Positions 33,969 to 44,444 of a stretch of 50,871 bases of DNA are shown piece by piece (the stretch's first letter is position 1; each line of letters opens with the position of its first letter). Below the pieces are notes generated by a model. That model had not been told where the DNA came from. It did no database searches and was given only the letters and a program-made list of their open reading frames with translations. The translations under genes and the position numbers were made by a program. This stretch comes from Deltaproteobacteria bacterium (GTDB lineage Bacteria; Desulfobacterota; Binatia; UBA9968), in NCBI GenBank assembly GCA_005879605.1, contig VBKE01000302.1, positions 1 through 50,871 of the forward strand, read 5' to 3'.

Positions 33969-34979
33969 CTAGCGCGCCACGCGCCGCCGGGGTTGAGGCG
34001 CACCTTCCCGGAGAACTCTTCGGCGCGCATGTTCGGCGCGAGAGATTCTACCGTTGCGCGGGAAGCCGAGCCAGTTCCACTGATCCGGGTACTCTCGGAT
34101 GGTATTCTCGAGGTGGCGCGTATAAAGAGCGGTGGTCGCCTCGACGCTTTCCTCAAGGTCTTCCATCCGCACCGGTTTTAGTTCGGCGCCAATGGAAAGA
34201 ACGAGCGATCCGTCCGCGCGCCGAGCGGCGAACATCGGCAAGGTCACAGCCCCGGTGCGTAAGGCCAAGGTTGCGGGCCCGCGCGGAGCCGCCGAGGTTT
34301 GACCCATGAAATCAACCATCACGCCGCCGGACTTGAACTCGTCGGCGATCATCAAGACGATCCGATTTTTCCGTAGTGCCTTGAGAATGCCGCGCACCGC
34401 CTCTGTCCGCGGCTTGGCGGAAATGGTCTGGATGCCGATTTGCGCGCGATAGGCATCGATCAAACGAGCGAAACGTTGGTCACGGGGTTGCTTCACAACG
34501 GCACTGAAGGGATAGCCTGCCGCGGCAAGTCGAGCCCCGATCATGGTAAAACTTCCCAGGTGCGCGCTCAAAGCGAGAACTCCCTTACCCTTCGCAAGAG
34601 CGTCTTTCAAATGGTCCTCTCCTTCCAACGCCACCGCAGAAACAATTCGCGCTTTCGAAAAGTGCATGACGGCGGTGGTCGCGAGCACTCCGCGGGCAAA
34701 GTTTTTCCATGCGCGCCAAACCAGCGCCTTCCGTTCCACTGGATTCCTGATGGATTGACCCAGGGCCATGGCGATGTTTTCTTCCATCCGAGTGCGGTAT
34801 TTCCAAAGACAACCGAAAGTCACCCAAGCCCAAAAATCCGTGAAGAGGAGGAGCAGGCGGTAGGGAATCCACGGCAGCGCCGCGACAAAACTTCGCAAAG
34901 CGTATTCGCCGATGCGATACCTGAGTCCGTAGAAAAACGGGCCTAGCGAAGATTTCTGCTTGCGCTTTCGTGACGGCAT
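33969..34979 (-). CDS. Lysophospholipid/lipid A acyltransferase family protein (LpxL/HtrB-like)
   Basis: A 336-residue LPLAT protein: an N-terminal membrane-associated segment (about 30-57), RRTRMEENI-like MEENIAMALG, LSAHLGSFTMIGARLAAAGY near 137-156, then IADEFKSGGVMVDFMGQTSAAPRGPATLALRTGA. In LpxL the catalytic motif is H-x4-D/E. Here the histidine is H140 and the aligned acidic position is T145, so the usual acid is missing, as in some HLGNF-type relatives. It would acylate a lipid A precursor or lysophospholipid at the inner membrane. The C-terminal tail is strongly basic (RRRVLREGAPQPRRRVAR). Confidence 0.82.
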   Translation of the reverse strand: MPSRKRKQKSSLGPFFYGLRYRIGEYALRSFVAALPWIPYRLLLLFTDFWAWVTFGCLWKYRTRMEENIAMALGQSIRNPVERKALVWRAWKNFARGVLATTAVMHFSKARIVSAVALEGEDHLKDALAKGKGVLALSAHLGSFTMIGARLAAAGYPFSAVVKQPRDQRFARLIDAYRAQIGIQTISAKPRTEAVRGILKALRKNRIVLMIADEFKSGGVMVDFMGQTSAAPRGPATLALRTGAVTLPMFAARRADGSLVLSIGAELKPVRMEDLEESVEATTALYTRHLENTIREYPDQWNWLGFPRNGRISRAEHARRRVLREGAPQPRRRVAR

Positions 34980-35032
34980 AGGAGATTTATGAAAGGCTTT
35001 CGAGACTTTTCAAGCGAGCCGGCGAAGCACCG

Positions 35033-35070
35033 ACAAAAAGGCGGTGAAGGTTTGCGCCATCCACCGCCTT
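35033..35070 (-). terminator. Intrinsic terminator of the Fe-S operon
   Basis: On the minus strand AAGGCGGTG and CACCGCCTT form a perfect 9-bp GC-rich stem with a 15-nt loop, followed directly by a T-run. It lies 30 nt beyond the stop of the last operon gene. Confidence 0.75.
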
Positions 35071-35099
35071 GATTGACAGCTGACTACTTGAGCTTAAGC

Positions 35100-35558
35100 T
35101 TATCGACCTGCCGCTCTCCGCATGCGGTGCCGGAACCTGCCGGATCGGGAAACCCCTCGCTTATTTTGCTTCTGCCGCGGCGACAGACGATAGATCTTGG
35201 CTTGCGTACGTTCCGCCAACCTTTGCTCCTTCCACTGCATGATCCCCTGCCTCAGGTATTCGGGATCAAATCCCAACGTTTCACACACGTTAGCGAACGA
35301 GAAAAGCCAATCGCCGCCCCGCTCTTGCACCCACTCTTCCGCCTCCTGGAAAAGCATCTTGCCTTTTCCGTCCCGCGCGAAAATGTATTTTTGGAAGCAG
35401 GCGATGGCGTCTTCCAGTACGGCCAACATGAGCTTCTTTTCCGGCTCAAGATAAAATCTGCGACGAAAGGTCTCAAGATACTGCTCCGGAAGAAGCGTGT
35501 CGGGTTGAAACAGCGACGTCACCCGTTCTTCCATGCTCAATCCAGTTTCGTAACTCAT
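35100..35558 (-). CDS. Conserved hypothetical protein, last gene of the Fe-S operon
   Basis: A 152-residue soluble protein: FRRRFYLEPEKKLMLAVLEDAIACFQKY in the middle, then LFQEAEEWV and WLFSFANVCETLGFDPEYLR, ending in a very basic tail. I recall similar proteins in several proteobacterial-like and Methylomirabilota-type genomes but no assigned function. The frame is open far upstream, but the ATG at 35558 has an excellent GGAGGTGG 6 nt before it and begins the conserved region. It lies 64 nt after the rrf2 stop and is followed by a terminator. A role linked to Fe-S or redox control is suggested only by context. Confidence 0.75.
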   Translation of the reverse strand: MSYETGLSMEERVTSLFQPDTLLPEQYLETFRRRFYLEPEKKLMLAVLEDAIACFQKYIFARDGKGKMLFQEAEEWVQERGGDWLFSFANVCETLGFDPEYLRQGIMQWKEQRLAERTQAKIYRLSPRQKQNKRGVSRSGRFRHRMRRAAGR

Positions 35559-35564
35559 AAAAAA

Positions 35565-35580
35565 CCACCTCCCTATAGGG
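35565..35580 (-). promoter_or_regulatory. Strong ribosome-binding site beside a 10-bp palindrome
   Basis: The minus strand reads CCCTATAGGG (a perfect palindrome, 35571-35580) running into GGGAGGTGG (35573-35565), 6 nt before the ATG. The palindrome shares its last G bases with the Shine-Dalgarno sequence and could control access to it. Confidence 0.55.
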
Positions 35581-35622
35581 TACGGCCTGCCTTTTGGAGG
35601 AATAAGGAATCGTGGATTCTGA

Positions 35623-36078
35623 TCATGCCGCACTCGAAAGAGAAGAGGAGCCCAAAGAGTCCCTGCACGGCGATTGCCGCAAGTCGGCAATCGTCGTCCG
35701 GGTAAATACTTCCGTAACCTTTCTTTGGACTTCGCTCCACACGTTAACCATCGTACATCGAGGTAACTGATCACAACTCACATGCTGGTCCATACAAACA
35801 TTGACTACGACCGGACCTTCAATCGCCTTGATCACGTCATAAAAAGAAATCGCTCCCGGCGAGCGCGCCAACGTATATCCGCCGCACGCACCCCGCTTGG
35901 ACTTTATCAATCCCCCGCGTATCAGATCTTGAATAATTTTCTCCAAGAATTTTCTTGGAACTCCCTGCTGCTTGGCAATCTCGGCTATGGAGCAGCATCT
36001 GTCCGGATCCTGGCCCGAAAGATAGATGACGGCACGCAACCCATAGTCGACCCGACGAGGAATCTGCATGAGGCCCAT
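35623..36078 (-). CDS. Rrf2 family transcriptional regulator, IscR-like with three cysteines
   Basis: A 151-residue winged-helix protein: QIPRRVDYGLRAVIYLSGQ, CSIAEIAKQQGVPRKFLEKIIQDLIRGGLIKSKRGACGGYTLAR and ISFYDVIKAIEGP, the Rrf2 DNA-binding domain. Cysteines C95, C102 and C108 match the cluster-binding trio of E. coli IscR (C92, C98, C104) with one extra residue in the first spacing. The ATG at 36078 has AAGGGGGT 7 nt upstream; a later ATG at 36069 is possible. It starts 4 nt after nifS within the Fe-S operon. A near-match to the IscR type 1 site lies at the operon promoter, so Fe-S-dependent autorepression is likely. Confidence 0.9.
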   Translation of the reverse strand: MGLMQIPRRVDYGLRAVIYLSGQDPDRCCSIAEIAKQQGVPRKFLEKIIQDLIRGGLIKSKRGACGGYTLARSPGAISFYDVIKAIEGPVVVNVCMDQHVSCDQLPRCTMVNVWSEVQRKVTEVFTRTTIADLRQSPCRDSLGSSSLSSAA

Positions 36079-36082
36079 AACT

Positions 36083-37309
36083 TTACCCCCTTGCCCCGCT
36101 ACGGTTAGCCACCCGGCCTGGATCGGTCTGAGATCGCTGCTGGCTATTCAACTTGCCCAACGCGGAGAGACCCTGTAATCTTTGGACGATCAAAGGCATC
36201 TTTTCGTTCACGCACCGCACCTCATTTTCGGTATTAAATCGACTTAAACTTAGACGAATCGCCCCCTGCAGCCAATCCGCTGGCACTTCCATGGCTCTCA
36301 GCACATGGGACGGCTCGGACGACCCTGCCGTACAGGCAGACCCTGTCGAAGCACAAATGCCAACCTGATCCATGAGTACCAGGATCGATTCGCCTTCAAG
36401 ATACCTAAAACTTATATTCGAGGTATTCGGCAAGCGATCCGAGCGCTGGCCGTTCACCCGGCAGTCCGGACAGGATTGCAGCAGCGATTCTTCTAGCTGA
36501 TCCCGTAGGCCCTTAACGCTCTCGAGATATTGCGGCAAATGGCTCAACGCCATCTCCGCAGCCCTGCCCATGCCGATAATTGCCGCGACATTCTCAGTTC
36601 CGGCCCGCCGGTTCCGTTCCTGGTGTCCACCGATCATAAAAGGAGGGAAAGTAATCCCGCGACGGACGTAAAGCGCGCCGACGCCTTTCGGCCCGTGAAA
36701 TTTGTGGCCGGAAATAGTCAGCAGGTCGACCGGACATTCTTTCACCTTGAGAGGGATTTTTCCCGCCGCCTGGACTGCGTCAACATGGAAAGGAATCCCT
36801 TTGGCTTTGACGATCTCGCCGATCTCTTCGATCGGAAAAATAACCCCGGTCTCGTTGTTGGCCCACATAATAGAAACCAACGCGGTATCATCCGTCAGCG
36901 CATCACGCAGGTCGTTTAAATCGAGCCTGCCGTCTCGATCTACCTCCAGCCAGGTGACCCGATAGCCTTTTTTCTGGAGGTGCTGACAAAGACCCATGAC
37001 TGCAGGATGCTCTACCTGCGTCGTCACGATGTGGCGCTTCTCGGGTCTGGCCTCCAGCATGCCGCGAATCGCGGCGTTGTCCCCCTCGGTACCGCAGCTG
37101 GTAAAAATGACCTCCACAGGATCGGACGCGCCGATCAATGCCGCGACGTGCTCTCTCGCCTGACCGATGGCTTGCGCCACCTGACTCCCGAAGCGATGAA
37201 TGCTCGAGGGGTTGCCATAAAGCTCCGTGAGATACGGTCGCATCGCCTCGAAGACTTCGGGCAAGACCCGAGTCGTCGCGTTGTTATCAAAGTAAATTTC
37301 CGAACCCAT
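36083..37309 (-). CDS. nifS: Cysteine desulfurase (NifS/IscS family), second copy
   Basis: A 408-residue class V PLP enzyme: IYFDNNATTRVLPEV, GTEGDNAAIRG, the PLP lysine in SGHKFHGPKGVGALY and the active-site cysteine in CASTGSACTAGSSEPSHVL. It releases sulfur from cysteine as a persulfide. It differs clearly from the iscS copy at the head of the operon, so it is a divergent paralogue rather than a recent duplicate. The gap to sufB is 50 nt and to rrf2 4 nt. The C-terminal 30 residues are a polar, Arg/Gln-rich tail. Confidence 0.93.
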   Translation of the reverse strand: MGSEIYFDNNATTRVLPEVFEAMRPYLTELYGNPSSIHRFGSQVAQAIGQAREHVAALIGASDPVEVIFTSCGTEGDNAAIRGMLEARPEKRHIVTTQVEHPAVMGLCQHLQKKGYRVTWLEVDRDGRLDLNDLRDALTDDTALVSIMWANNETGVIFPIEEIGEIVKAKGIPFHVDAVQAAGKIPLKVKECPVDLLTISGHKFHGPKGVGALYVRRGITFPPFMIGGHQERNRRAGTENVAAIIGMGRAAEMALSHLPQYLESVKGLRDQLEESLLQSCPDCRVNGQRSDRLPNTSNISFRYLEGESILVLMDQVGICASTGSACTAGSSEPSHVLRAMEVPADWLQGAIRLSLSRFNTENEVRCVNEKMPLIVQRLQGLSALGKLNSQQRSQTDPGRVANRSGARG

Positions 37310-37359
37310 AGAAAATCGCTTGCTTTCTTCGCAAAAGCCGCCACCCGTTCTTACTCGAG

Positions 37360-38783
<1,424 letters not shown>

Positions 38784-38803
38784 CTTTACACTTCCTATGC
38801 AGG

Positions 38804-39133
38804 TTAGACGGTGAATGAAGCACCGCAACCGCAGGCTCGTTTTACGTTGGGATTCTGAAAAACAAATCCCGACTGCATCAGCTCTTCCTTGTAATCGAGC
38901 TCGGTGCCACTTAAATAAAGTAGACTTTTCATGTCGATTAGAACTCTTGCCCCGTCCTTTTCGAAAACCTTATCGGTTCCCTTCGGAAGATCGAAGTCGA
39001 CCTTGTACTGAAGACCAGAGCAACCGCCCCCGACGACCTTTACTCTCAAGCCCTGACCTTCCCGGTTCTCGGCGGCGACAAGTTCCTTGATCCTTGCCGC
39101 GGCACGCTCAGTTACACTAACTCCTGTGGCCAT
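38804..39133 (-). CDS. iscA: Fe-S cluster assembly A-type carrier (IscA/ErpA/HesB family)
   Basis: A 109-residue A-type protein with the three cluster-binding cysteines: C38 in [11 protein letters not shown] and C101 and C103 in ACGCGASF. It carries Fe-S clusters to apo-targets. It lies 23 nt after iscS and 20 nt before sufB in the operon. Confidence 0.95.
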   Translation of the reverse strand: MATGVSVTERAAARIKELVAAENREGQGLRVKVVGGGCSGLQYKVDFDLPKGTDKVFEKDGARVLIDMKSLLYLSGTELDYKEELMQSGFVFQNPNVKRACGCGASFTV

Positions 39134-39156
39134 ACACCCTTTCTCCAGACGATTGC

Positions 39157-40392
39157 CTACGAAGCTCTCTCCTGGGGTTTCATCTCGACCTGCCGTCGAT
39201 TCTGCAATTTCATCTTCTTGGCCTTGTAAAGGGGAGATATACCCCGCAAACGGCCGACTTCTTCAACCACCCGCCCAATCGTATAATCAACCTCATCCTG
39301 GGTGTTGAAACGGCCCAAACCAAAACGGATCGAAGTATGGGCGAGCTCTTCCTCCACCCCGATCGCCCGCAGAACATATGAAGGTTCAAGACTCGCCGAC
39401 GTGCACGCCGAGCCCGTCGAAACCGCAATCTCTTTGAGTGCCATCAGGAGCGACTCCCCTTCGACATAGGCAAAGCTCATGTTCATGTTGCCGGGAAGCC
39501 GCTTTGCCGGATGGCCATTAATATAGACGTCATCCAGCTGACTAAGAATTCCCTCTTTGAGCCGCTCCCTTAAAGCCGTGAGCCCATTGGCCTCAGCGAC
39601 CATCTCCTGCTGGGCGATTTCACATGCCCTCCCCAATCCGACGATCCCGGGAACGTTGAGAGTGCCGGATCTCATGCCCCGCTCGTGGCCTCCTCCATCG
39701 ATCATCGGAGTGACCTTCACCCGCGGCTTCGCCGAGCGGACGTAAAGCGCGCCAATCCCCTTCGGCCCGTACATTTTGTGCGCTGTCAGCGAGAGTAAAT
39801 CGATGCCCATCTCATCCACGTTGAGAGGAATCTTGCCAAAGGCCTGGGTTGCGTCGGTGTGAAATAAAATTCCTTTCTCCTTGGCCAACCGGCCGATTTC
39901 CTTCACCGGCTGGATCGTCCCGATCTCATTGTTGGCAGCCATGATCGAGATCAGAATAGTTTTGTCCGTAAGCGCATCTTCTAGCCGTTGGATATCTATC
40001 AAACCGTCCGAGTTCACCGGCAAGTAGGTAATCTGATAGCCACGCCTTTCCAAAACCTTGCAGCTATCCAAAACCGCTTTGTGTTCCGTGACACAAGTGA
40101 CTATATGGTTGCCCTTTTGGCTGTATGAATCGGCAACGCCTTTGATCGCGAGATTGTCGGATTCCGTGGCGCCGCTGGTGAAGACGATCTCTCGAGGTGA
40201 CGCACCGATCGGCCTTGCGATCTGCTCCCGCGTTGTATCCACCGCAGCTTCACTTTCCCAACCATAAGCATGACTCCGACTCGCTGCGTTCCCGAACTTG
40301 TCCGCAAAATACGGAATCATCGCTTCCAATACTCTCGGGTCCACCGGCGTAGTGGCGTGATTGTCCATGTAAATCGGAGTTTTCACCTTCAT
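39157..40392 (-). CDS. iscS: Cysteine desulfurase IscS
   Basis: A 411-residue class V PLP enzyme: [31 protein letters not shown], the PLP lysine in [18 protein letters not shown] and the active-site cysteine in [20 protein letters not shown], the long-loop IscS type. It starts the operon. The frame allows a TTG at 40404, but the ATG at 40392 is preferred because the conserved region begins there and a GAG-containing element lies upstream. The promoter and operator are 36-90 bp upstream. No iscU follows it, which is unusual for an IscS-led operon. Confidence 0.95.
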   Translation of the reverse strand: MKVKTPIYMDNHATTPVDPRVLEAMIPYFADKFGNAASRSHAYGWESEAAVDTTREQIARPIGASPREIVFTSGATESDNLAIKGVADSYSQKGNHIVTCVTEHKAVLDSCKVLERRGYQITYLPVNSDGLIDIQRLEDALTDKTILISIMAANNEIGTIQPVKEIGRLAKEKGILFHTDATQAFGKIPLNVDEMGIDLLSLTAHKMYGPKGIGALYVRSAKPRVKVTPMIDGGGHERGMRSGTLNVPGIVGLGRACEIAQQEMVAEANGLTALRERLKEGILSQLDDVYINGHPAKRLPGNMNMSFAYVEGESLLMALKEIAVSTGSACTSASLEPSYVLRAIGVEEELAHTSIRFGLGRFNTQDEVDYTIGRVVEEVGRLRGISPLYKAKKMKLQNRRQVEMKPQERAS

Positions 40393-40427
40393 GACACTAC
40401 TCAATAATAAGAGCCCAAGGAACCGAC

Positions 40428-40452
40428 ATTTCGGACTAGATCAGTCTGATAT
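40428..40452. promoter_or_regulatory. IscR type 1-like operator of the Fe-S operon
   Basis: A 25-bp imperfect palindrome whose core GGACTAGATCAGTCT contains the GACT-N4/6-AGTC half-sites. Against the E. coli type 1 consensus ATASYYGACTRWWWYAGTCRRSTAT it matches 19 of 25 positions by my count. It sits directly downstream of the -10 box, over the expected transcription start. The Rrf2 regulator at 35623-36078 is the likely ligand. Confidence 0.7.
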
Positions 40453-40453
40453 G

Positions 40454-40482
40454 AAAATAACCAAAATCGCCGTCGGAGTCAA
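40454..40482 (-). promoter_or_regulatory. Sigma70-type promoter of the Fe-S operon
   Basis: On the minus strand TTGACT (40482-40477), a 17-nt spacer and TATTTT (40459-40454). The operator abuts the -10 box. Confidence 0.65.
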
Positions 40483-40512
40483 GAGTAAAGAAAATCCTAT
40501 AAGCCATTGAAA

Positions 40513-43080
40513 TTAAAGAATAATCTCTGTTCCCTGGGGGACTTTCTCAACTATTTCCAGAACTGTCTTCAAATACCTGCCGGTGGATGAGTGGGAAACC
40601 GAGGCAACTTCTTCGGGGGTTCCTTTCGCGACCACTGCGCCGCCGTTAGCACCTCCCCCCGGACCAAGATCAATCACAAAATCCGCATTTTTGATGACGT
40701 CGAGATTGTGTTCGACCACAACAATCGTATTACCTGTATCTATCAGATGGTGGAGCATCTCCAAAAGTTTCTTGACGTCATCGAAATGAAGTCCGGTGGT
40801 GGGCTCGTCCAAAATGTAGAGCGATCTGCCGCTCGATCTTCGCGCCAGCTCCCGCGCGAGCTTGACTCGCTGCGCTTCACCCCCGGAAAGGGTCGACGCT
40901 GCTTGGCCCAGTCGAAGGTATCCGAGGCCGACCTCTCTCAGTGCATTCAGCCTCTGGTAGACTGGCGGGATGTTGGTGAGCAACTCCAAGGCCTGGTTGA
41001 CGGTTAAGTCCAAAACATCCGCTATGGTTAAGCCTTTGTACTTGATTTCCAGCGTTTCTCGGTTGTATCGCGACCCTTTACAAACGTCGCAGGTTACAAA
41101 AACATCCGGAAGAAAATACATCTCGACTCGCACGACGCCATCCCCGGCACAGGCCTCGCAGCGCCCACCGCTGACATTGAAAGAAAAACGTTCGGCTTTG
41201 TAGCCGCGAACTCTGGCATCCGGTAATTGCGCAAAGAGATCACGAATATGATCGTAGAGACCCGTATAGGTGGCGGGGTTGGAACGCGGAGTGCGTCCGA
41301 TGGGCGTTTGGTCGATGCCGATGACTCGATCGAAATGCTCCCAGCCTATCAACTTTTCGAACCGTCCAGCCTTCGCCCGAGACCGGTGCAAGCGTTGAGC
41401 AGCGGCGCGGTAAAGAATATCCATGACCAGACTGCTCTTGCCGGAGCCGGACACGCCGGTTACGCAGGTCATGGCACCCACCGGGATCTCCAGCGTGAGG
41501 TCTTTCAAGTTGTGCTCGCGCGCGCCTTTGATCACGATGAAATTACCCGTGCCTTTGCGCCGCTGTGAAGGAATGGGAATCTGCAGCCGGCCGGCGAGAT
41601 AGTTGCCCGTCAGGGAGCGAGTCTCGCCCGTCAATTCGTGAGGTGTACCCTGGGCTACGATTTCCCCTCCATGGTTTCCGGCACCTGGCCCCATATCGAT
41701 GACGTGATCGGCTTCGAGAATCGTTTCCCGGTCGTGCTCCACGACGATAACGCTGTTACCGCCGTCCCGTAGTTGCTTAAGCAGCGCCAGGAGTTGCGCG
41801 TTGTCTTTTGGGTGCAGCCCGATGCTCGGTTCATCGAGAATGTAGAGCACGCCCGTCAAGTTAGAGCCGATCTGCTTCGCCAGTCGCACTCGCTGCGCCT
41901 CTCCGCCGGACAAGGTCATCGACCTTCGATCAAGGGCCAAATAGCCCAATCCAACTTGAGCCAAGAAACCCAGTCGATCCAGAATCTCATTGAGTATTTT
42001 CTGTCCGACGATTCGCTTCTGCTCGGCCAGATCCAGCTCTGTGAAAAATCCAATAGCATGGGTAATTGGCAAAGAAGCCACATCCGCGATGCTCTTGCCG
42101 CCGAGCTTTACCGCCCGGCTTTCTCTTCTCAACCCGGTGCCGGCGCACGTTCTACAGGGCCCTGCATCCGGATCGCTTTCCTCGCTCTGGCTCTTCTTGC
42201 CCCGCTGGTTCCTCGTGCGCAATCCAGCGCAAGCGGGACAGGCTCCATAGGGGCTGTTGGATGAGAACAACCGCGGCGTAATCTCGGGCAGAGAGATGCC
42301 GCACTCGGCACAGACAAACTTTTGACTGAAAATCATCTCTCGCGCCGGCTCGGCGGCATGATCCGCCTGAACTCGCACTTTGATCAGCTGGTTGCCGAAA
42401 CGCGACGCAACTTCAAGTGAATCCGCCAGACGCTTCCGCACGCCTTCCCGGATTATCAAACGATCTACCACGAGATCGATTTGGTGTTCTGGGTTTTTAT
42501 CGAGGCCAATCTCGTCCGAGAGCTCGTGAATATGGCCGTCGATCACGACCCGGGCAAAGCCTTCCCGCGCCAGCTCTCGCAGCCGTTCCCGATGATCGCC
42601 CCTTTGGCGCACCACGATGGGAGCGAGCACCAAAATTCGTGTTTGACGCGGAAGGGAAAGCAACTGATCGACGATTTGCTCGAGCGTCTGCGCCTCGATC
42701 TTTCGTCCACACCGAATACAGGTCGGCTCGCCGACGCGCGCGAAAAGCAACCGCAGATAGTCGTAGATCTCGGTAACGGTCCCCACAGTCGAACGGGGAG
42801 TGTAGATTCCGGCTTTTTGCTCGATGGCGATGGCGGGGGAAAGGCCGTCGATCGAGTCCACATCGGGCCTTTCCATCTGCTGTAGAAATTGCCGCGCATC
42901 CGCCGCCAGGGATTCCAAGTACCGCCGCTGCCCCTCCGCGAAGAGGGTATCGAAGGCCAGAGAGGATTTACCCGAACCGGAGACTCCGGTAATGACGACG
43001 AGCCGCTCGCGCGGTATTTCGAGATCGATGTCTTTGAGATTATGAACTCGCGCCCCTTTGATGACGATTTTGCCCGCCAT
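40513..43080 (-). CDS. uvrA: Excinuclease ABC subunit UvrA, compact form
   Basis: An 855-residue UvrA; most are about 940. Two ABC modules are present, with Walker [10 protein letters not shown] near 33-41 and again in the C-terminal half, and signatures [16 protein letters not shown] and [16 protein letters not shown]. The UvrB-binding domain and zinc-finger cysteines (CIRCG, CAECG, CPACAG, CRTCAG, CEACAG, CDVCKG) are kept. Between CPACAG and CRTCAG only about 25 polar residues remain, where standard UvrA has the insertion domain of roughly 100 residues. It recognises DNA damage in nucleotide excision repair. It starts 8 nt after the phosphomutase gene. Confidence 0.93.
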   Translation of the reverse strand: MAGKIVIKGARVHNLKDIDLEIPRERLVVITGVSGSGKSSLAFDTLFAEGQRRYLESLAADARQFLQQMERPDVDSIDGLSPAIAIEQKAGIYTPRSTVGTVTEIYDYLRLLFARVGEPTCIRCGRKIEAQTLEQIVDQLLSLPRQTRILVLAPIVVRQRGDHRERLRELAREGFARVVIDGHIHELSDEIGLDKNPEHQIDLVVDRLIIREGVRKRLADSLEVASRFGNQLIKVRVQADHAAEPAREMIFSQKFVCAECGISLPEITPRLFSSNSPYGACPACAGLRTRNQRGKKSQSEESDPDAGPCRTCAGTGLRRESRAVKLGGKSIADVASLPITHAIGFFTELDLAEQKRIVGQKILNEILDRLGFLAQVGLGYLALDRRSMTLSGGEAQRVRLAKQIGSNLTGVLYILDEPSIGLHPKDNAQLLALLKQLRDGGNSVIVVEHDRETILEADHVIDMGPGAGNHGGEIVAQGTPHELTGETRSLTGNYLAGRLQIPIPSQRRKGTGNFIVIKGAREHNLKDLTLEIPVGAMTCVTGVSGSGKSSLVMDILYRAAAQRLHRSRAKAGRFEKLIGWEHFDRVIGIDQTPIGRTPRSNPATYTGLYDHIRDLFAQLPDARVRGYKAERFSFNVSGGRCEACAGDGVVRVEMYFLPDVFVTCDVCKGSRYNRETLEIKYKGLTIADVLDLTVNQALELLTNIPPVYQRLNALREVGLGYLRLGQAASTLSGGEAQRVKLARELARRSSGRSLYILDEPTTGLHFDDVKKLLEMLHHLIDTGNTIVVVEHNLDVIKNADFVIDLGPGGGANGGAVVAKGTPEEVASVSHSSTGRYLKTVLEIVEKVPQGTEIIL

Positions 43081-43088
43081 CCGTCGCC

Positions 43089-44444
43089 TTACTGGCGTTC
43101 GAGCTCCCTGAGTTTGCCCTCGATGATGGCGCGGTACTCTTTGAGCTTCTCGTCGGACTTCGCCTCGAAACGAAGCACGAGCGCGGGCTGCGTATTGGAT
43201 GCCCGGATCAAACCCCAGCCTTCGGGAAATTGCACGCGTACGCCGTCCACGTCGATGATATCGTAGTGCTTACGGAAATATTCTTTGGCCTTCTCAGCGA
43301 TCGCGAACTTCTTCTCGTCGGGGCAATCCACCCGTATTTCCGGCGTGGACACACTCTTGGGCAAATCGGCCAACAATCCCGATAAGGGTTGGCTGGATTT
43401 CGCCAGGATCTCCAGAAGTCGCAGAGAGGCATAGATCGCGTCGTCGTAGCCGAAGTAGCGCTCTTTGAAAAACATGTGTCCGCTCATCTCGCCGGCCAAA
43501 AGCGCATGGGTCTCCTTCATCTTGGCTTTGAGCAAAGAATGGCCGGCCTTCCACATGATCGCCTTGCCGCCGTTCTTCGCGATATCGTCATAGAGCCGTT
43601 GCGAGCATTTGACCTCCGAGATGATGACGGCATGGGGATTACGCTGCAGCACGTCGCGCGCAAACAGCACGAGAAGCTCGTCACCCCACAGAATGTTTCC
43701 CTGCTCGTCCACTGCGCCGATGCGATCGGCATCACCGTCGTAGGCGATGCCAAGATCCGCTTTCTCGTGGCGAACTTTTTCGATGAGCATTGCAAGATTT
43801 TCCGGCACCGTCGGATCCGGATGGTGAATCGGGAATCGTCCATCGGGAGTGCAGGCGATCTCCCATACCGTGCAACCCAGCTCGCGAAAAATCGGCGGCG
43901 CCACCGGCCCGCCAACCCCGCTGCCGGCGTCCACGACGACCTTTAAAGGCCGCGCCAATCTGGGAACATCCTGCAACAAATGCCTATGATACGGCGGGAC
44001 GATTTCGTAGCGCTCCACTTTACCGCCGGCTTTTTGTTTAAACTCATTTCGTTCCATCTTGGCTCGGACATCCTGGATCTGCTGGCCATACAGGGTTTCC
44101 TTGCCAACGCAGAGTTTGAAGCCGTTGTATTCCGATGGATTGTGGCTCGCCGTCACTTGTATCCCGCCGTCCACATCGAGATGAAACAGAGAAAAATAGA
44201 GCAGCGGCGTCGGGCAAACGCCGATGTCGTAAACGTGCAACCCCGTTGATGCGAGCCCGGCTATAACGGCTTCCGCATAGGCGTCAGAGGTCGCGCGGCA
44301 ATCTCGACCCACCGTGACCCGCTCGCCGCCTTTTTCGCTGATTATCGTGCCATGTACCTTGCCCAGCAGTAGGGCAAACTCTTTGTCGAAGTCCTTCTCT
44401 GCCAACCCGCGAATGTCATACTCCCGGAATACCGATGAATTCAT
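43089..44444 (-). CDS. Phosphomannomutase/phosphoglucomutase (AlgC type)
   Basis: A 451-residue alpha-D-phosphohexomutase: FREYDIRGLAEKDF, the phosphoserine loop VTASHNPSEYNGFK, the metal loop AYDGDADRIGAVDE, the sugar loop GEMSGHMFFKERYFGYDD and the phosphate-binding loop RASNTQPALVLRFEA. It interconverts hexose-1- and hexose-6-phosphates for LPS and polysaccharide precursors. The start overlaps the pdxA stop by 4 bp. Confidence 0.93.
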   Translation of the reverse strand: MNSSVFREYDIRGLAEKDFDKEFALLLGKVHGTIISEKGGERVTVGRDCRATSDAYAEAVIAGLASTGLHVYDIGVCPTPLLYFSLFHLDVDGGIQVTASHNPSEYNGFKLCVGKETLYGQQIQDVRAKMERNEFKQKAGGKVERYEIVPPYHRHLLQDVPRLARPLKVVVDAGSGVGGPVAPPIFRELGCTVWEIACTPDGRFPIHHPDPTVPENLAMLIEKVRHEKADLGIAYDGDADRIGAVDEQGNILWGDELLVLFARDVLQRNPHAVIISEVKCSQRLYDDIAKNGGKAIMWKAGHSLLKAKMKETHALLAGEMSGHMFFKERYFGYDDAIYASLRLLEILAKSSQPLSGLLADLPKSVSTPEIRVDCPDEKKFAIAEKAKEYFRKHYDIIDVDGVRVQFPEGWGLIRASNTQPALVLRFEAKSDEKLKEYRAIIEGKLRELERQ

